NCBI GenBank assembly: GCA_013396915.1
Contig: VWZL01000904.1
Location: forward strand, 1,009,892-1,073,891
Length of the DNA stretch: 64,000 nucleotides
From: Stercorarius parasiticus
Taxonomy: Eukaryota > Chordata > Aves > Charadriiformes > Stercorariidae
Direction: 5' to 3'
Position numbers and translations under genes: made by a program. The notes under the pieces were generated by a model, which searched no databases, was not told the DNA's origin, and saw only the letters and a list, made by a program, of their open reading frames with translations. Numbering within the stretch: the first letter of the stretch is position 1; the number at the start of each line of letters is the position of its first letter. Positions 23,922-38,131 of the stretch are shown piece by piece.

Positions 23922-25779
23922 CTAAAATATAAGAAGAGGAAATAATTAGTATAAGAAACTATGAAGTTATAAATTAATTTAGCCGTCTTTTGCTCTCTAA
24001 TGTTAATTATTGCAAGTAAGAAAAGAAAATGACTGTGGTGCCTAGAGTATTGTAGGGGTATCCAGATAGCATAAATGAAGTTAATATAGTAATATATCTT
24101 TAGACTTGTAGCTTGTCATACATCCAGTGGAGCATTGCTCTACAGAAAGATGAAGATCCACAAAGTATAAAGCAAAATATATCAGTGAGATTTTTCTACA
24201 TATTTTATGCTCCTATAAAATATTTTCTTTTTTCTTTCAGTTATCACTAGAAGCAGACTGAATTCTGTTGGCTTTCAAAATGTAAACACTGAGCAAAATC
24301 CTACAGAGCATGAATATTTAACTTTTGAACATTAAGTTTATAAAGAACATAATTTATGTGTAGTCAAAGGAAAAAGGAATTGTTGGATTAATACATGTTC
24401 CTAATGATGACATTCTTAGGCAAGCCTGTGAGATATTTATACAGAAATATACAAAATTGATAATCCACAGTTTTTATCATGTTCTAATTCTTTTTGTAGC
24501 TGCTGTTAAGAAGAAAACTTGTTTTTTTCTTTAAAGTAGTAATTAGAAAGAAATATGTACCTCATAATAAATAGCTTGTTCTCTTGCCAAATTCAGGCTA
24601 ATTACCGGCTTGCTTATTTTGGCTTCAATAACTTCAATTGCAAGGAATAATAATAACAGAAAAGTGTCTTTAGAGTGATAAGAAGGAAAAAAAACCTCTA
24701 CGCTAGCAATTGCTTCTTTGGTCTGTAGCTCTGCATTATCAGAAATTTGCTATGAAGTTGCAGATCGTCTTCATGTTCCAAATTATAGTAAAGGCTGAAG
24801 CCTTAGCATCTTGAAGCATCAAATATGTCCTCTCCAGGTTTTTGGTATGTACTTGCTTTTTCAGGGGGAAAAAAATACTGCTATGAGTCTACATTGTGTT
24901 CCAAGCCATATAATTCAAAAGCTTCTGTGTTTTCATATATGAAGTAGTACGCATTAATTGCTTTGTTTGCTTCACAATGTAGACTTTACGCTAACTTTAA
25001 ATGGACTTTGTCTCAGAAGACTGCCATATGATACAGATTTGTGCCCTTTCTCCCCTTGCTTCTAGTGTTAAAATTCACAGTGACATTGTTTACAAACTGT
25101 AAGGTAAGATCAATGCTTCATTGACATTAATAAATAACTTTTCAGGTGTTGCTGGCATAGATAGACAGAATTACAAAAGTCAAGCATCAAGGATTTGGTT
25201 TTTAGGTTTCCTTTCCAGGCGCAGGAAGACTGGGCATATTGACCACGTAGGTATTCCACATCAGCTCAGAGGAAAGGTGTTGGACCATGTTGAGTGACAT
25301 GAGCATTGGGCCAATTTGAAGTACATTTTGCAAGTCTTTGAGGTTGCTGTTTCTGTTATGTACATTTAAAGACATGTAATATTTTATTTTAACATGTAAG
25401 TATATCAATAAAGTGAACAGACAATGTGTGAGATAAACATACAGAAAACATTCTGCTGTTTTGGGGATTAATAATATGTTTTTATGCAAATGGCACAGTT
25501 TATGCAAAGACATGCTGACTGAAATAGTAAAAATGTAATCTGTTCTTTTGTTCTGGGAAATGAAATGAAGGGAGAAAAGAGGATGGCCATGGGGAGGAAT
25601 TTTTTCAGTCGTGTTCATGATGCACTTTCTAAAGCATGTCCCATTGACTTCTGCAATTTTTTTGTATTGTGTATGAAAAATGTATCTGTAAGCCTGGCAA
25701 ATACAATATATAAGCTTCTAATAGTTGAAAGGTTATTGGAAATCTTACCTGAATAGTAAATTAATTGAGATTCAACATA
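23922..25779. other. AT-rich sequence, presumed LRRN3 5' intron
   Basis: No exon or repeat recognised. A 138-codon minus-strand open frame at 25202-25618 lacks any familiar pattern and sits in AT-rich sequence, so I do not call it a gene. Confidence 0.45.
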
Positions 25780-26010
25780 CTGCTGCTGCAGCTATCAAAT
25801 CTCAGCATTTTGATCCCACTATGTTGGTCAGGGACTTCTGTTCGGTGGAGGTACTGGGAAAGTATTCTGGGGAAGTATTAACTACATAGCTGACCTGGTT
25901 TTCTTCTCCTCCCTGGACATTTGCTATTTGCCACTGTGAAAAATAGGATGTGGACCAAGCCGGATGTTTCATGTGTGTCCCGGGTACCTGAGAGGCTGTA
26001 CCAGTTAAAG
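25780..26010 (+). mobile_element. Second ancient CR1/L3-type LINE 3' end
   Basis: CTGGACATTTGCTATTTGCC, then ACTGTGAAAAATAGGATG and GGACCAAGCCGGATG, align in order with the old CR1/L3 3' end (CTGGGCATCTGCTGTTGGCC, ACTGTCAGAGACAGGATAC...). It is plus-oriented like the copy at 4530-4660 but more diverged. Boundaries are approximate. Confidence 0.42.
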
Positions 26011-26592
26011 CACGTAAACTACTACATTTTTGTGTACGTGGAGCCAGCATCCTTCTGGATTTGAGTTTATACTCCTCCTGAAATTACACTTCAGCTTCTA
26101 TGGGCTTCTCAAGCCAAAAACAAGGGCACCAGCAGACATTTTCATGTAGTATATATTAGAGTGGGCTTTCTGCAAAAGGCAGCAAAAAAGAGGTTAGAGA
26201 TCCAGGTTGAAATTATTATTCTTTATGATTTAATCTGGTGCCTTTTCTCTTTCTGGTGTACACTTCAGCTAATAAGCCACCAGCTCAAGCTCATATGGTG
26301 TTCTAGCATAAATCTTTCTTATTTCTCCAGTTAAAGTGCTTCTGCCTTGTATAAAATATTCACTGGGGTTGAGTGCCTTGAATAACAGATTGCAGAATAA
26401 TTTTCACACTCTCCCAGCCTGCACAGTCATCGTTCCAAAAGACATTGTTTCACTTCAGAAAGATTTTTGGTTTAAACATTGCCAAAGCTGTGTATTATTT
26501 TACAGGAAAATGATTTGATATTAACTATCATTCGAGGTGTGGAATAAAAGAATGTTTCTGGAGTAGTATGGACATCCATGGTGGCTTATGAG
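26011..26592. other. Non-coding stretch
   Basis: No gene or repeat recognised between the ancient LINE fragment and the short CR1 copy. Confidence 0.45.
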
Positions 26593-26701
26593 ATCATAGA
26601 ATCATAGAATAGAATATTTCAAGTTGGAAAGGACCCATAAGGATTGTCAAGTCCAACTTCCTGCGCTTTGCAGGACAACCTAAAACTAAATCATATGCCT
26701 G
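26593..26701 (-). mobile_element. Short CR1 LINE 3' fragment, copy 4
   Basis: It begins with two intact octamer units (ATCATAGAATCATAGAAT), then AAGTTGGAAAGGACCCATAA, CAAGTCCAACTTCCTGC and GCAGGACAACCTAAAACTAA. This is the 3' untranslated end of CR1 in reverse orientation, truncated to about 110 bp. The intact octamers suggest it is younger than copy 3. No coding part is retained. Confidence 0.92.
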
Positions 26702-29700
26702 TAGTCCACATCATATGACATAGTACACAAAAAAATGAAGTAGAGGAATGCACAGCAAAAATTGTATAGAATCATTTGAGTGGCAAAACATTTTTATTAG
26801 TCTTTTTGTTTATAATAATATTGATACACAATGTTGACAGAGATGGTAAGAAAACATGGATTACTGATGTTAAGTTTTCTGGTGCCACTTGAAGAGATGA
26901 AAACCCAGAATCAAATTATGCAGTATGACTTTGTTTATGCCAACTGGTTGTATTGATTATGTGTGTCCGTATATAATTAATTTTCTGACCTTGAGATGTG
27001 TGTAAACCATTTTGAACTGAGAAGTGAGCTGCAGTTTACTGTAACAAAATAAACCTCACGCAAATTTATAGCTTGCACTCAACACTATAAACTGTAATTG
27101 AAGTTCAATTTCCTTGAAGAATGTAGCATCACAGAGATAAATGTTTGTATTGGAAAATAAGCATTTAACTTTGTGATACTTTGAACTTTGGGAATGCATT
27201 GATTCCCTTTCTTCATTAATGTACTGATAATAGTAAATATCTACTGATAATACTAAATAAAGATTAAATTGAAATACTCTTACTAACAGTGACTTTCAGA
27301 ATTTTTATTAATGGGTTCCAGTGCTTTAAAGCTAAGTACTTTGTACCATCTGGAGTTTTATGTGAAAGTTTTGCATTTCAAATGTCCAGTTTTAAAGGTA
27401 CTAATAAGGACAAAGAGAACCGGTAGAGTAATATTTAAAGTCTGAGATTTACATACACAGAGATTTCTGTGTAAAAGTAGATATTTTCTTTAAAAAAATA
27501 TATTAAATTAATTCAAATAATGCAATATGTCAGCATTATTTGTTAAGTAAAAATATTGTTTTTGTTACGCTTGTGGGTTTTAGTGACCTCTCATGATTTT
27601 TGATGTGATGCAAGTGATTCTTAAAACTTGTACCTACTGTGATGCACAATAGAAAAGCTTGTAGAGATGAAGCTCAGCAGGCAAATTATCACCAGTAAGC
27701 TGAGCTGTGGGATAAGAGTTTTCAAACAAGCAGCGGCAGGAGCTGTGCATCATAGTTTTGGAGTCTTTGATGTAATTCTTTATCTAGCTGTAGTTATAAA
27801 TCTTTATGTACGCTCTGATTGTACATATATTTCCTCATCCAGATAAAATGGTATGGTTTGCTTCCTAATGTCTGCAGTTAAAAGGTCTAAATAGAGTTTG
27901 CATCTAAAAAGTTGGTATGGCTAATTAGTAGTGATATTCAGTATTTTTATGATTGTTTTCCTGTACTAGAACTTCTGTCCTAAATCTGTTTAAACCTTTG
28001 TGGACAGATTATTTAATTTCTTCTGGAAGTCCATCCCTATTGCGATCCATACTTACTATCTTACTAAATATGGTGTGCCTCTTGCTTTTAAGGTATTACC
28101 TCTTTCTTTCAGAAAAATGCACCCTGATGCATGTGACTTTTTGCAGCCTAATTATCTTTTGTGTAGGCAATGGTTGGTATGTCTTAATTAGGTTTGTTTC
28201 GTTTACTGCTATTGACAGCTGGAACCTTGGTTTACAAGAGGGTATCACCATTATTTGAGCTGGAAAAGACATTCAGTGAATGAATAAACTGAGCAACGTT
28301 TCTCGTCACTGGAGCAACAGACAGCTAAGAACCAAGTCAGAGTGGGCAGAAAGGAAAAGAAACACGTCAGGTTTTGGCAATCTTTCTTTTCCACTTCAGC
28401 AGTTAGAGAGACAGTGATAAAAACTAAAAATGCAGCAGCTACGCTGCAATGTGCCCTGCTGGCAATAAGGCAAACAGTTCACTTCACAAGGACCAATTTA
28501 GAGGTGGCAAGCATTTTGAAAACACAGCTGTTCATACAAAGCTACCTTTCAAACACATCAACTGAAAGAGCCACTTCTCAATTCTTGTCATTACAACCAC
28601 TTTGAGCAGTTCTGGGGACAGAAATCTGGAAATGTCACTAACCAAAATCGGGCACAGGACATTTCATACCTCACCTGATTGTACTTGCAGCACTTAGGGG
28701 TTTGGGGGTTTTTTTTGAAGTGTTAGTTATGGAAATCTGCAGACTAAGTTTGAACATTTAGTGTTTCTGACAATTTTATAAGGAAATTCTTCCATGTTTG
28801 TTGTGTCATAAAAATAAAAAAAACCTGTTTCATTGGGGAATTTTTTATTACAGTACGATTGATAAAAAGATGCAGCAACTTATTTATTTGACTTATTTCA
28901 AGAACTGGCACAAGAATCTGTGGGTTTTTTTCTCTATAAAAATGTAACTAGGATGTTTTTCTTGAAATATATATAAGAAGTTTGTGACTGAGGCAGGAGT
29001 ATAAGTTTAGGTTAAAGCAGAAAAAGATAATATAATAGATTTTCATAACAGAATCAGTCTTGAAATAAAATTTTTCTAGAAGTGAGGTCTACTAGTTGGT
29101 CCAATACAGTTGCTGGAAATTATATAGGCTTTGTTAAAATGGAAAGAATTTCTGCTAGCATATGTAGTCTTGCTTTCATTCTACTCTGGAGCAGAGAGTT
29201 TTATACAAAATCCTGTTTCTCTTTACAAATACAAATTAACAGTTCACTATAATGTGCTCTTACTCTTTTATAATCTTACATATAGCTACCATATAAAGCT
29301 ACTCAAATTAAAACATGAATTAGGATTTTTGGAAATCAGTGCATTTCGGACAATCTCATTTCTGAAATGTTCAACTTGGGTAGCTGATGATATCGGATGA
29401 CCACTGGATTTTAAGAGTCTTGGGTTAAAAACCTCAAAAGTGAATATCGGAAATAACTGGATGTGTTTGAAAACTTTGACTAGGGCTTCCTGTTGGGACC
29501 TTCATTAATTTTGGAAATCTACTTTACTTTTTTCCTAATGATTGATTTTTAGAACTTCAGGCTGTCCCTGAATAGCAGTAAGTGCAAGACATAGAGGAAA
29601 TGACAAACCCGAGAATCAATTTGCAGTGTCTGAATAATTATTTCAGCTTATGTGTTTATATTTGTTTTGTGAACTTGTTACACGTCCTTTTCATTTTTTT

Positions 29701-30395
29701 CCTTACTTGGAATAAATTTTCCTGAGGGAAAGCCACAAGCTTAAAATGTTTAATATGGCTGTAAAACAGGACAAATCCTCACACCTTAGACCATTACAAG
29801 ATAAGAATGACACAATTTTATACTTTAATACTCGATGTCCGTGGACATCACATGCTATGAAGTTACTTTAATTTACAAATAAAGATAGATACAAAAAACC
29901 ATTATGATCAGCTAGATTTACATGAGATTTACCCTTTCTCTTTCACTAACTGAGTTCAGACAGGGCAAGAAAAAGAAAGAAGTCACTATGACAATCTCTG
30001 AATATCCTCAGGTTTGTTCTTTTCCTCTCATTGTAGTCTAGTAGTTTACTATCAAGATCCTGCAATACTTTTCCAGACTTTGATGTTAGATTTTCTGTCT
30101 GTAGATCTCTTTCTCATGTGCTTTTAACTTTTAATCGCACAGTCCCTAGCCACTGAATACATCTGACCTTTTCACAAATGTCATTGCAAAAGAAGACAAA
30201 AAGGTTGTTTGATGATATTTGGTAAAGGAATTAATCATTTCAGTAATTATAGTTACCTCATTGTTTTACTTCTTCTCCCAATGTGAAGTGCATAAAATAA
30301 TTTTTAGGTATTATTTTTGAGTGAGCAGAGATGTTGGAAAATTGTATCTAAATGACAAGAGGATGAATTTCAATGGAAATTATGCATTTCTTTGC

Positions 30396-30429
30396 CATTT
30401 GTGTTCTAATCTGTCATTTGTGTTCTAAT
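30396..30429. repeat. Short tandem duplication, 19-bp period
   Basis: The 15-bp block CATTTGTGTTCTAAT occurs at 30396 and 30415. It is a simple local duplication. Confidence 0.85.
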
Positions 30430-33400
30430 TTCTAATATGGCATTCCAAATCCTCTTGCAATATTTTTAATATGTGGCAGTTAGACTACATCTAATAGTTG
30501 TATATACTGGGATTAATTGCAAAAGAAACTTTGAAGAGAATCTGAACAGACTTCTTGTTTTATTTTGTCTTCTTAAGTCACATACTGAATGTATAATTCT
30601 GATGTTTTTATCTAGAAGTTTAACTCATTGCGAGTATTACTTGTTTTGATTTTTTCTTAAATAATAACTACACATTTTTTCCTAGTTTTCAGAGAAAACA
30701 GCAGGGATTAACTGTTAAAAATAAAGTTTCAAAGTACTTAGACCTTTGGTATCCTTATTATAGTTCTTAACTTTAGAAAGGTTTCACTGTGTAAGTGACT
30801 TGTTGCCATTATCAAGCAATTATGTAAAAAAAAATATTGCTGTAACTTGGGAAAGTAATGTGTTAGTTTAATTTAGATTTATTCGTACATGTTCAACTTC
30901 TTTTTGACAGTTGTCATGTTAGTAGTGGAGAAGCACATATTGGCAGTTACCTAGGCACATACTTGGCAAGAGAGCAGTCACGTTCTGGATGTGGGTGAAT
31001 GTACCCAGTTACCAGATGCTTCAAGCAGATGGCCAGAACTAAAGACGAGTGAGACCAGTTTTGGCTTGATTTTCTAGAAAGCCACCATACTGATTCTGGG
31101 GGTCTATAGTATGTTCGACTAGTAAAGAAGCCTAGCCAAAATCCAGCAGAGCTATTGTAAAAATCTGCATTTTGTGATTTTTTTTTTTCTTTGTGGCTTT
31201 TGAAATGGAAATATTAAACCTGCCTAAAACAGAGAAATAAGTGTATTCAGGTAGTTGTAATAAAGACAGAGAAATATAGTGGCTGTACTTAGCACATAAT
31301 ATTTTCCTTGGAAATTTATTAATTTATCTTTTTTTGTTTATCACAGGAAAAAGGTCACTGAAATAATACCATAATAAACATGATAATTTTAGGAGATACC
31401 ATTTCTATTCTATAATTTTTCAATAACAAAGATCTAGGCTTGAAAAACCGAAGTTCATTTAAATCATCAGTCCTTACTGGCAGACTCCTGATGTTTAATG
31501 AATTCACCTTTTAGGTTTTGGTATATTTGTGATTTGTTTTGGCAAATGGTCATGTCAAGGTAAATGCCCTTATAATAATTTAAAAAATTATCATTTCCAG
31601 TGTGCACTGTATTGATTATCAGCTATAATAACCTAAAGATACAAAAGGGCTTAATGAATGCAGTTATATCAAGAACATCCTGCTACAATCCCAGCCAGTA
31701 CTCCCCATTCAGTGGCAACCATGACAACTTGATGTACGCTTACAAATTATTACATGGAATGTGGTTTGAGATCCATGAAGGAAAAAAATGCCTTGCTAAA
31801 AACCAGAAATAATTTGGTTTTTGAGGTGCCAGTAGTGGATAGTATTTTCTGTATCATGAATTTTCCTACCACGTTAGGCTGAATTGCTTTAACTTTATAA
31901 ATGTGAATATATTAGGTGATTACTTTCATTCTGAGCCACCTGGGGAATCAGGTTCACAATGTGTTGTTCAACAGAAATGGGTATTTTTTTTTAAATCTTG
32001 CTTGAAGCGGTGTAGAGACATGGATTGATGAAAAAACAATTTCAGGATGCAGAAACTGACAATGAGTAAAGCAGAATATTATTGTAAAGATTAGGAAATA
32101 AAAGTTCTTTTTTCTGCTGCGTCTTATATCAGTTAGAGTGATTTATGCATAGTCATAAATTACCAGCTCATAGAGATACTGTCATTTCTAATTGCAGAGG
32201 TATTTTGGTTTGTATTTAGTTTTAATTACAGTTTTTGCTCAGCCGAGCATCTCATTAATAACATTACATGTTAAGTTTTTTTATATGATCGCAAAACTAA
32301 TGTTATTTTCAGACCTGAAATTATTGCTTTTTCTGTTTTTATGACCCATTCTAACCCACACTATAGGATTATTACGGTTAATTTCTTACTTCCCCAGAAG
32401 TGAATTCTTTAAAAAGCTGATCTTATTTTCTCTTTCTGGCTTGCTTTTTAAAATAAGACCAGAAGAAAGAGGATAAATACAAGAGAAATAAATAGCAATA
32501 CTTACATCTAAGAACAGTATCCCTTCTACTGTGTGTGGCACTACAGCTAAATAATCACATAGTTCCTGGAACAGTAACTGAATCCTCTTTCAAGTGTTTT
32601 TCCTTTCCTTTCAAAATTGCAAATTTGTTTAAACCATTCTATCTCTCCAGCATGTATAGATTCATAGCCACCTTGCCCACCCCATTTTTTCCCAATGTAC
32701 AATCATTCTAGTGTTTCCTATTATTTTAAAAGAATTTTTTTGTATTTTGTCTAAAGTGAAAAATTCACTTAATCCCTTAATGTTAGATGATTTGGCTCAT
32801 TAGCAGGTCATTGAACAGGATTATTTTGATAATGAAACTTACATGATATAGCCACATCTTGATTTTGTATTTCTTTCACATGCTTTTACATCACCTTTCT
32901 GCATTTTGGATGCCAAATCTGACAGCAGTGCTAAAATTAACATTCTGATCTCCCAGAGAATTTTGACCAGTATTTACTGTTCAAGTATTCAAGTCAATCA
33001 ACCAGATTGTGATCACTGTACTCAAAGCTTGCGCTAGATTTTCCTTGACAAGCATAATTTCTCTTGCATTTTGTTGTGAATCCTACGTATGATTCAAAGA
33101 CTAGGCACAGGTATCTGCTGTAGGTGCATATGTAAAGACATGTAGGAACACTACCTCCCATATTATGATAAGAACGTGAGAGAAGCACAGATGTGTTTGT
33201 GCAGTGAAATGCATCTTGCTATGGGAAAATGGTTCTTCAAACTGAACAAAAGATAAGTTTGAATTAAGATACTGAAAAGATCCTATAGAGGTGATTATGG
33301 AATGATAGAAAGAACAGTTTTGTTCATCAGTGGTGTTGAAGTGGGATAGATGAACCGTTTCAAATTGTCCTTCCAGTTTGTCCTTCCAAAGATGGATTAG

Positions 33401-34204
33401 GCATAATTTTGTAATAATGATAACATTAAGTCGAAACAACCTGCTTTTTTATTGTAAGACATTTATTTTTAAGTCTGACTTCAACCTTTCTGCTTTCAGA
33501 CAATGGCATGGTACTCTTTTCCAGCAGTGAAACAACTTGAATAAGTAAAGAAAGATATTTCAATGGTGTGACATTTCAGTAGTGTGAAATGACAAATTAT
33601 GCTTTCAAGGTCTAGTAGTAATTTCTGCTTCAAATTTGGAAGACATCAGAAGGAATATCAGAAGTAAGGAGAAAGGCATGGAATGCTTGCTCTACTCACA
33701 GAAGGACTACTGGCACTAGAATGCCAAAACCCATTAGTTTCATTTATCAGCTACAGGTAAGGACTCTCATGGAATACTGTATATGGTTCTGGTCACTCAG
33801 GTTCAGTAAAATAAATTGGAATTAGGGCAGAAGAAATTACTATGAGGAAAATTATAATAAATCTTTGTGAAAAGAAACTGGGAAAAATAATACTACTTCC
33901 TCTGTAAAAAAATTTTAGATTTGTTGACAACAGAAGAGAAATAGCTGTGCGTTGTTTTTACAAATATTAAGTACAGTGATATATCATTTATAGCTAGATG
34001 AGGAATAGTTATATATATTGAAAAACCTGGAGCTGTTTTACCTCCATGTATGTGCATGATAATTCTAAGAAAATATGTCAACTAAGAAGGGCCATATGAA
34101 GATTTAATTGGAAAAATGTTCTTCCAGTCGTAAAAATATTCTCAGAAATTGTTCCCTCATATTGCTGCTTGTCTTCAATGAATTAATAAACTGTTCTCCC
34201 GAGT

Positions 34205-34293
34205 TAACTAGGAGTACGTATGGAAACTACCTAGAATTAATGGAAAATATATACTCGCATTTATGGAAAATAACTAGGAGTATGTCTGGAAAA
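34205..34293. repeat. Spaced direct repeat, 66-bp period
   Basis: TAACTAGGAGTACGTATGGA at 34205 recurs as TAACTAGGAGTATGTCTGGA at 34271, two substitutions in twenty. ATGGAAAATA also repeats in between, so the whole 66-bp unit may be a duplication that has diverged. Confidence 0.7.
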
Positions 34294-37200
34294 AATGCAA
34301 CAGGCAAACATAATGGAAGAACACTTTGTGTCCTATGTAAATGCTCATGAAGCATTTGAAGAAAATAAGGAGATTTCTGGATACATATCATAAGGTCTAG
34401 AATATGTCCCATGAAATAATAGAAGAAAGTAGAAGGGTGGAATGATGTCTTTTTTTTTTTCCTGAGGGATATGGATATTTCAATAACCTCCTCAGAAATT
34501 GCTCTTGGGGTTTTAGAATTTTCCAGTGTTCTCCAGAAGGAAAAAAAGCAGTTGGGATACCAAAGTTGCCTGAATTTCTTTGAAGTCATCCATGTAATTT
34601 GCAATATTTAAAGCTATACAAGTTGCTGTGGTTCAGAGAAGAAAAGTGGATATGTACCCTGGGAGAGTTTAAAGCAGAGGACACATATCAACTCTCTGAC
34701 ATATGGAAGAGTTGTTTTACTTCTTAACTGGTCCTTCCTCAGCTGGTATGTTAAAACCAAGCAGACAGTGTCTCAAGAGCATTTGATCCACCATCTCAAA
34801 GAGGAGATTCAGGTGACAAGGTGATTCTCTAAAAATGTAAGTAGGCCTACTTTCTTGCAGTAGTGTGTAATAGGTATTGCAGATACTTTTGAAGATCAAT
34901 AGCCAATTCACTTGACAGAGTTAGCTGATGCAGTACACAAACCAACACCAAGAAATGTGCATTGGGGATTAATTTATTTAACCACAATTTAAATAGATAA
35001 ATGAGGATAACTTGGCTTCGGTGTGTGGCTTTTTCTGCCAGTTCTTATAAATGGGAACGGAATATGTAGTTTAAGTTCTCTTGTAGTATAATTATCCTTC
35101 CTTCAGGCAATAGTTGTCACCTTGTTCAATATTATAATGATGGAAGTTATAAACCACCTGTCTGTCTCCTTGCAAATGACTCCGTGTCCTCTGTTAATGA
35201 GCGTGGAAATGTCACCTTAAATTGCTTTAACATTCTTAATACAAAGAAAACAAAGCATGGAAAGCATTTGAAGTTCAAAATCCATACCAGTTGTTAAGCT
35301 TCTGTTAGTATGCTTTAAACTGTCCTTATCATGGTATCCTATTGTATCTGTAAAATGGAAATTTTGAAAGTAAATCCAGATTTAACATTTATCATTTGGA
35401 ACAGGTAGTGCAGAACGTGAGCATTCTAACTGTTACATTTTCAAACCCTGACCAGGTTCAGTTTCCAGTACTGGTTGTGGAGAACAATCATGATGTATTC
35501 CTGAAATTCTAATTCTGAAGTGCCATCCAGTAGCTTTCAGTTGGTTAATGGTTGAGATTATTCTGGAATTAAATGAATAGGCAAAGCAACACATCCAAAT
35601 GGCTGAGAACTTGAAAAGTCCTGAAAACATTTCCCTGAAAGTGATAGAATGCTCCTTTTTGTCTCCTGTCGTTCACGAGTGATAATGTGAGCCACATGCA
35701 GGGAAGATGAAGTAGCATTTGAAATCTATTGAAGTAAGGAGTAGAAACCTACAGCAGTTATGAGGTGAAATAGCTTTGTTTGACAGTCCTTCAGGAGCAG
35801 GCTTTTAGGATTGATCAAGACTTCCATTACAAGCGGTAAGGGAAATACCCTAAAGGCCATAAAAATGTTTGGCTTGAAAATCGTGTTTCAGTTTCATTAT
35901 ATTTCCCATTTTACTGCTAAACATTAGAATTGAATGATAATTGATGTTACAAATAAACTTGCTGTTTAGTTGCTTTATTTTCTACAAATAATTATTGTTC
36001 AAGGGTCAACTTTTAAAACATTTAAAACATTTTAAGTTAGTTAATAAAAGCCTGTCTTGCAATAAAATACTGAAGAATTATTGAGATGAGTTCTCTTTAC
36101 AGTCAGGAGGTCTAAATCCCTTTTAATGTCCTTGTGGTTTATAGAGTTATATGGACACAGAAAACCGATATTCACTAGTCCAATGTTTTATGGAGAATCT
36201 ACTCCAGGCGGAAACATAGATATTTAGTTACAAAAAACTAGCATTACCTTGAAAGAAAAATGGATGACTGCAGTTACGTATTGATGAAGATAAAGCAAGG
36301 CTTGGTATTCCTTTAAAAATTGTCATGTAGTGATCTGCACTAGTCCAGAAAGGTTTCACAACAGGTTCAGAAGGTTGTTTTCTTAGTAGCTTGGTCTATT
36401 ACCAAACCCTTTTTCATCAAGGGAATTCCTGCTTTGAAATGGACTGTTGTTTTGTTGAGAGTTAACAGATCTTTTGAAGGTACCTCCAGCAGGATTGTGC
36501 ATCCTTTTCCTTATCATGGCTATCCAGGATGACGATCTAATAAATAAGGCAGTATCAAGTATGTTTTGAGTGCAGGCAATGCTCGCTTAATGTTTGCAGA
36601 TCAAAAAGTTAACTACGCTCAGATGATAAGCACTCATAGTTGTTTTTTCTTAGGCTGAATAATCTCATTTTAATACTGGGTACCTACCAATCTGATAACC
36701 TAGGAAATGTTAAGGTAAAGGAGTCTTGATGAGTTTCATTTGTTCCTCTTTCTGGTCTTCCAAGCTATTTTCGAGGTTTTAATTCTTTCAGGAATTGCTA
36801 CACGACCTCCCCGTTGTGACTGTGTCGGAGAAGTAAGAATTCCATTCTGTTGAAGCAGAAAGACTCCTACAGATGCCCCCAGATACTTCTTCCCTATATA
36901 TGAACTCAATTTCTAGGACTGTTGAGGAGAGAGAGGCAACATTTCTCTCCTCTGAACTTGTTACAGAACATCAACCTTACAACCCACTAACTATTTTTGG
37001 TGAATAGGAAGGTTTGTTTTGATTTATTTTGCTTTACTGTATAGATAAAATAGAAGATTATATACAAATGTGATCCTTTAAATCTAATGGAAAGATAAAT
37101 CTGCACATTCTAGTGAAAAAAGTCTTTCTGCTTCATCTGCTTAATTGTGCAATAGCAGATTTTTCAAGCTGTTATTAAGGTTTGAAATGATTAGCCTTCA

Positions 37201-38040
37201 TTAGTTTGGTAATTAGTTTAGGCAGATTGTTTTGGAACAGGCTCATTCCTATCTTACTGCTACTGAGTCTGTCGTATTTTTGCTACAAAAATCACTCTAA
37301 AATAATTTTTCACCATGGTTTTAATTGCTTTCTCTTTTAAAAATAACAATAGCTAAGAACCATGAAACAATATTTGTTTCACTAGGAAAAATCCTTAATT
37401 CCAGAGGCTACACGTACTAGTTTGATATGTTGTTGTTTAGAAGTGTTAGGCTTCCATTCTGCATTTTATAGAAAGTAAGTTGCAGGGCCAGATAGAGTTT
37501 TCCAAATAGATATCAGACAAATGCAGGTAATTATTTGGCTCTATCAGGCAACGTACTTTTAAAGCAACAGTTGTTTTAATACAGTCTTTATTAAATATCC
37601 TTTTTATGTTCAAAATTGTCATCAGATTTCAATGACTTCTGTCTTATGTGACAATATTAGTGGGGGCACTGACACTTGCTGCAGTATTACATCTATTTCT
37701 ACGTAAAATAGATGTTGTCAGTAGAGTTAAAAAAAGTTGCAGAGATTGGCCATAGGAAAGGAGGATACAAATAGAGTGTTCTGCTGCAGACTGGGCACGT
37801 GTTAGAACCCAGCTGAGCTTAATTGTGATCCCATTAAATTTTGTGACTGGAAAATATTCAGAATACTTATTGGTTGCAAATCAACTTAAAGTAGCTCCAT
37901 CCATATCCCCCGGCCTTGCATGCCCTGATTTGGGGGACACTGAATATGTAGCATTCATAGTCTTCCTGTCAGTCAGCTTCACAGTTTAAAAGAAAAGTAT
38001 TTGGTTAGAAAAGTTATCAAACTATTCAGGATGACTAAGT

Positions 38041-38131
38041 TTTTTGTGGGTTTTTTTTTGTTTGTTTTTTTTTTGTTTGTTTGTTTGAGGTTCTGGGGGG
38101 GTTTTTTGGTTTGTTGTTTTTTTTTTTTTAA
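38041..38131. repeat. T/G-rich low-complexity tract
   Basis: About 90 bp of T-runs broken by GTTTG, GGG and GGGGGG. Shorter tracts of the same style occur near 28700, 46400 and, in reverse complement, 20889-20937. The composition resembles poly(T)/GT-rich stretches common in bird introns. Confidence 0.85.

Noticed and set aside
25202..25618. 138-codon minus-strand open frame
   Set aside because: AT-rich sequence, no domain, no signal or membrane pattern typical of a family, and no promoter or splice context.
34227..34604. 125-codon minus-strand open frame
   Set aside because: No recognisable motifs, and it overlaps a diverged 66-bp direct repeat; likely chance.
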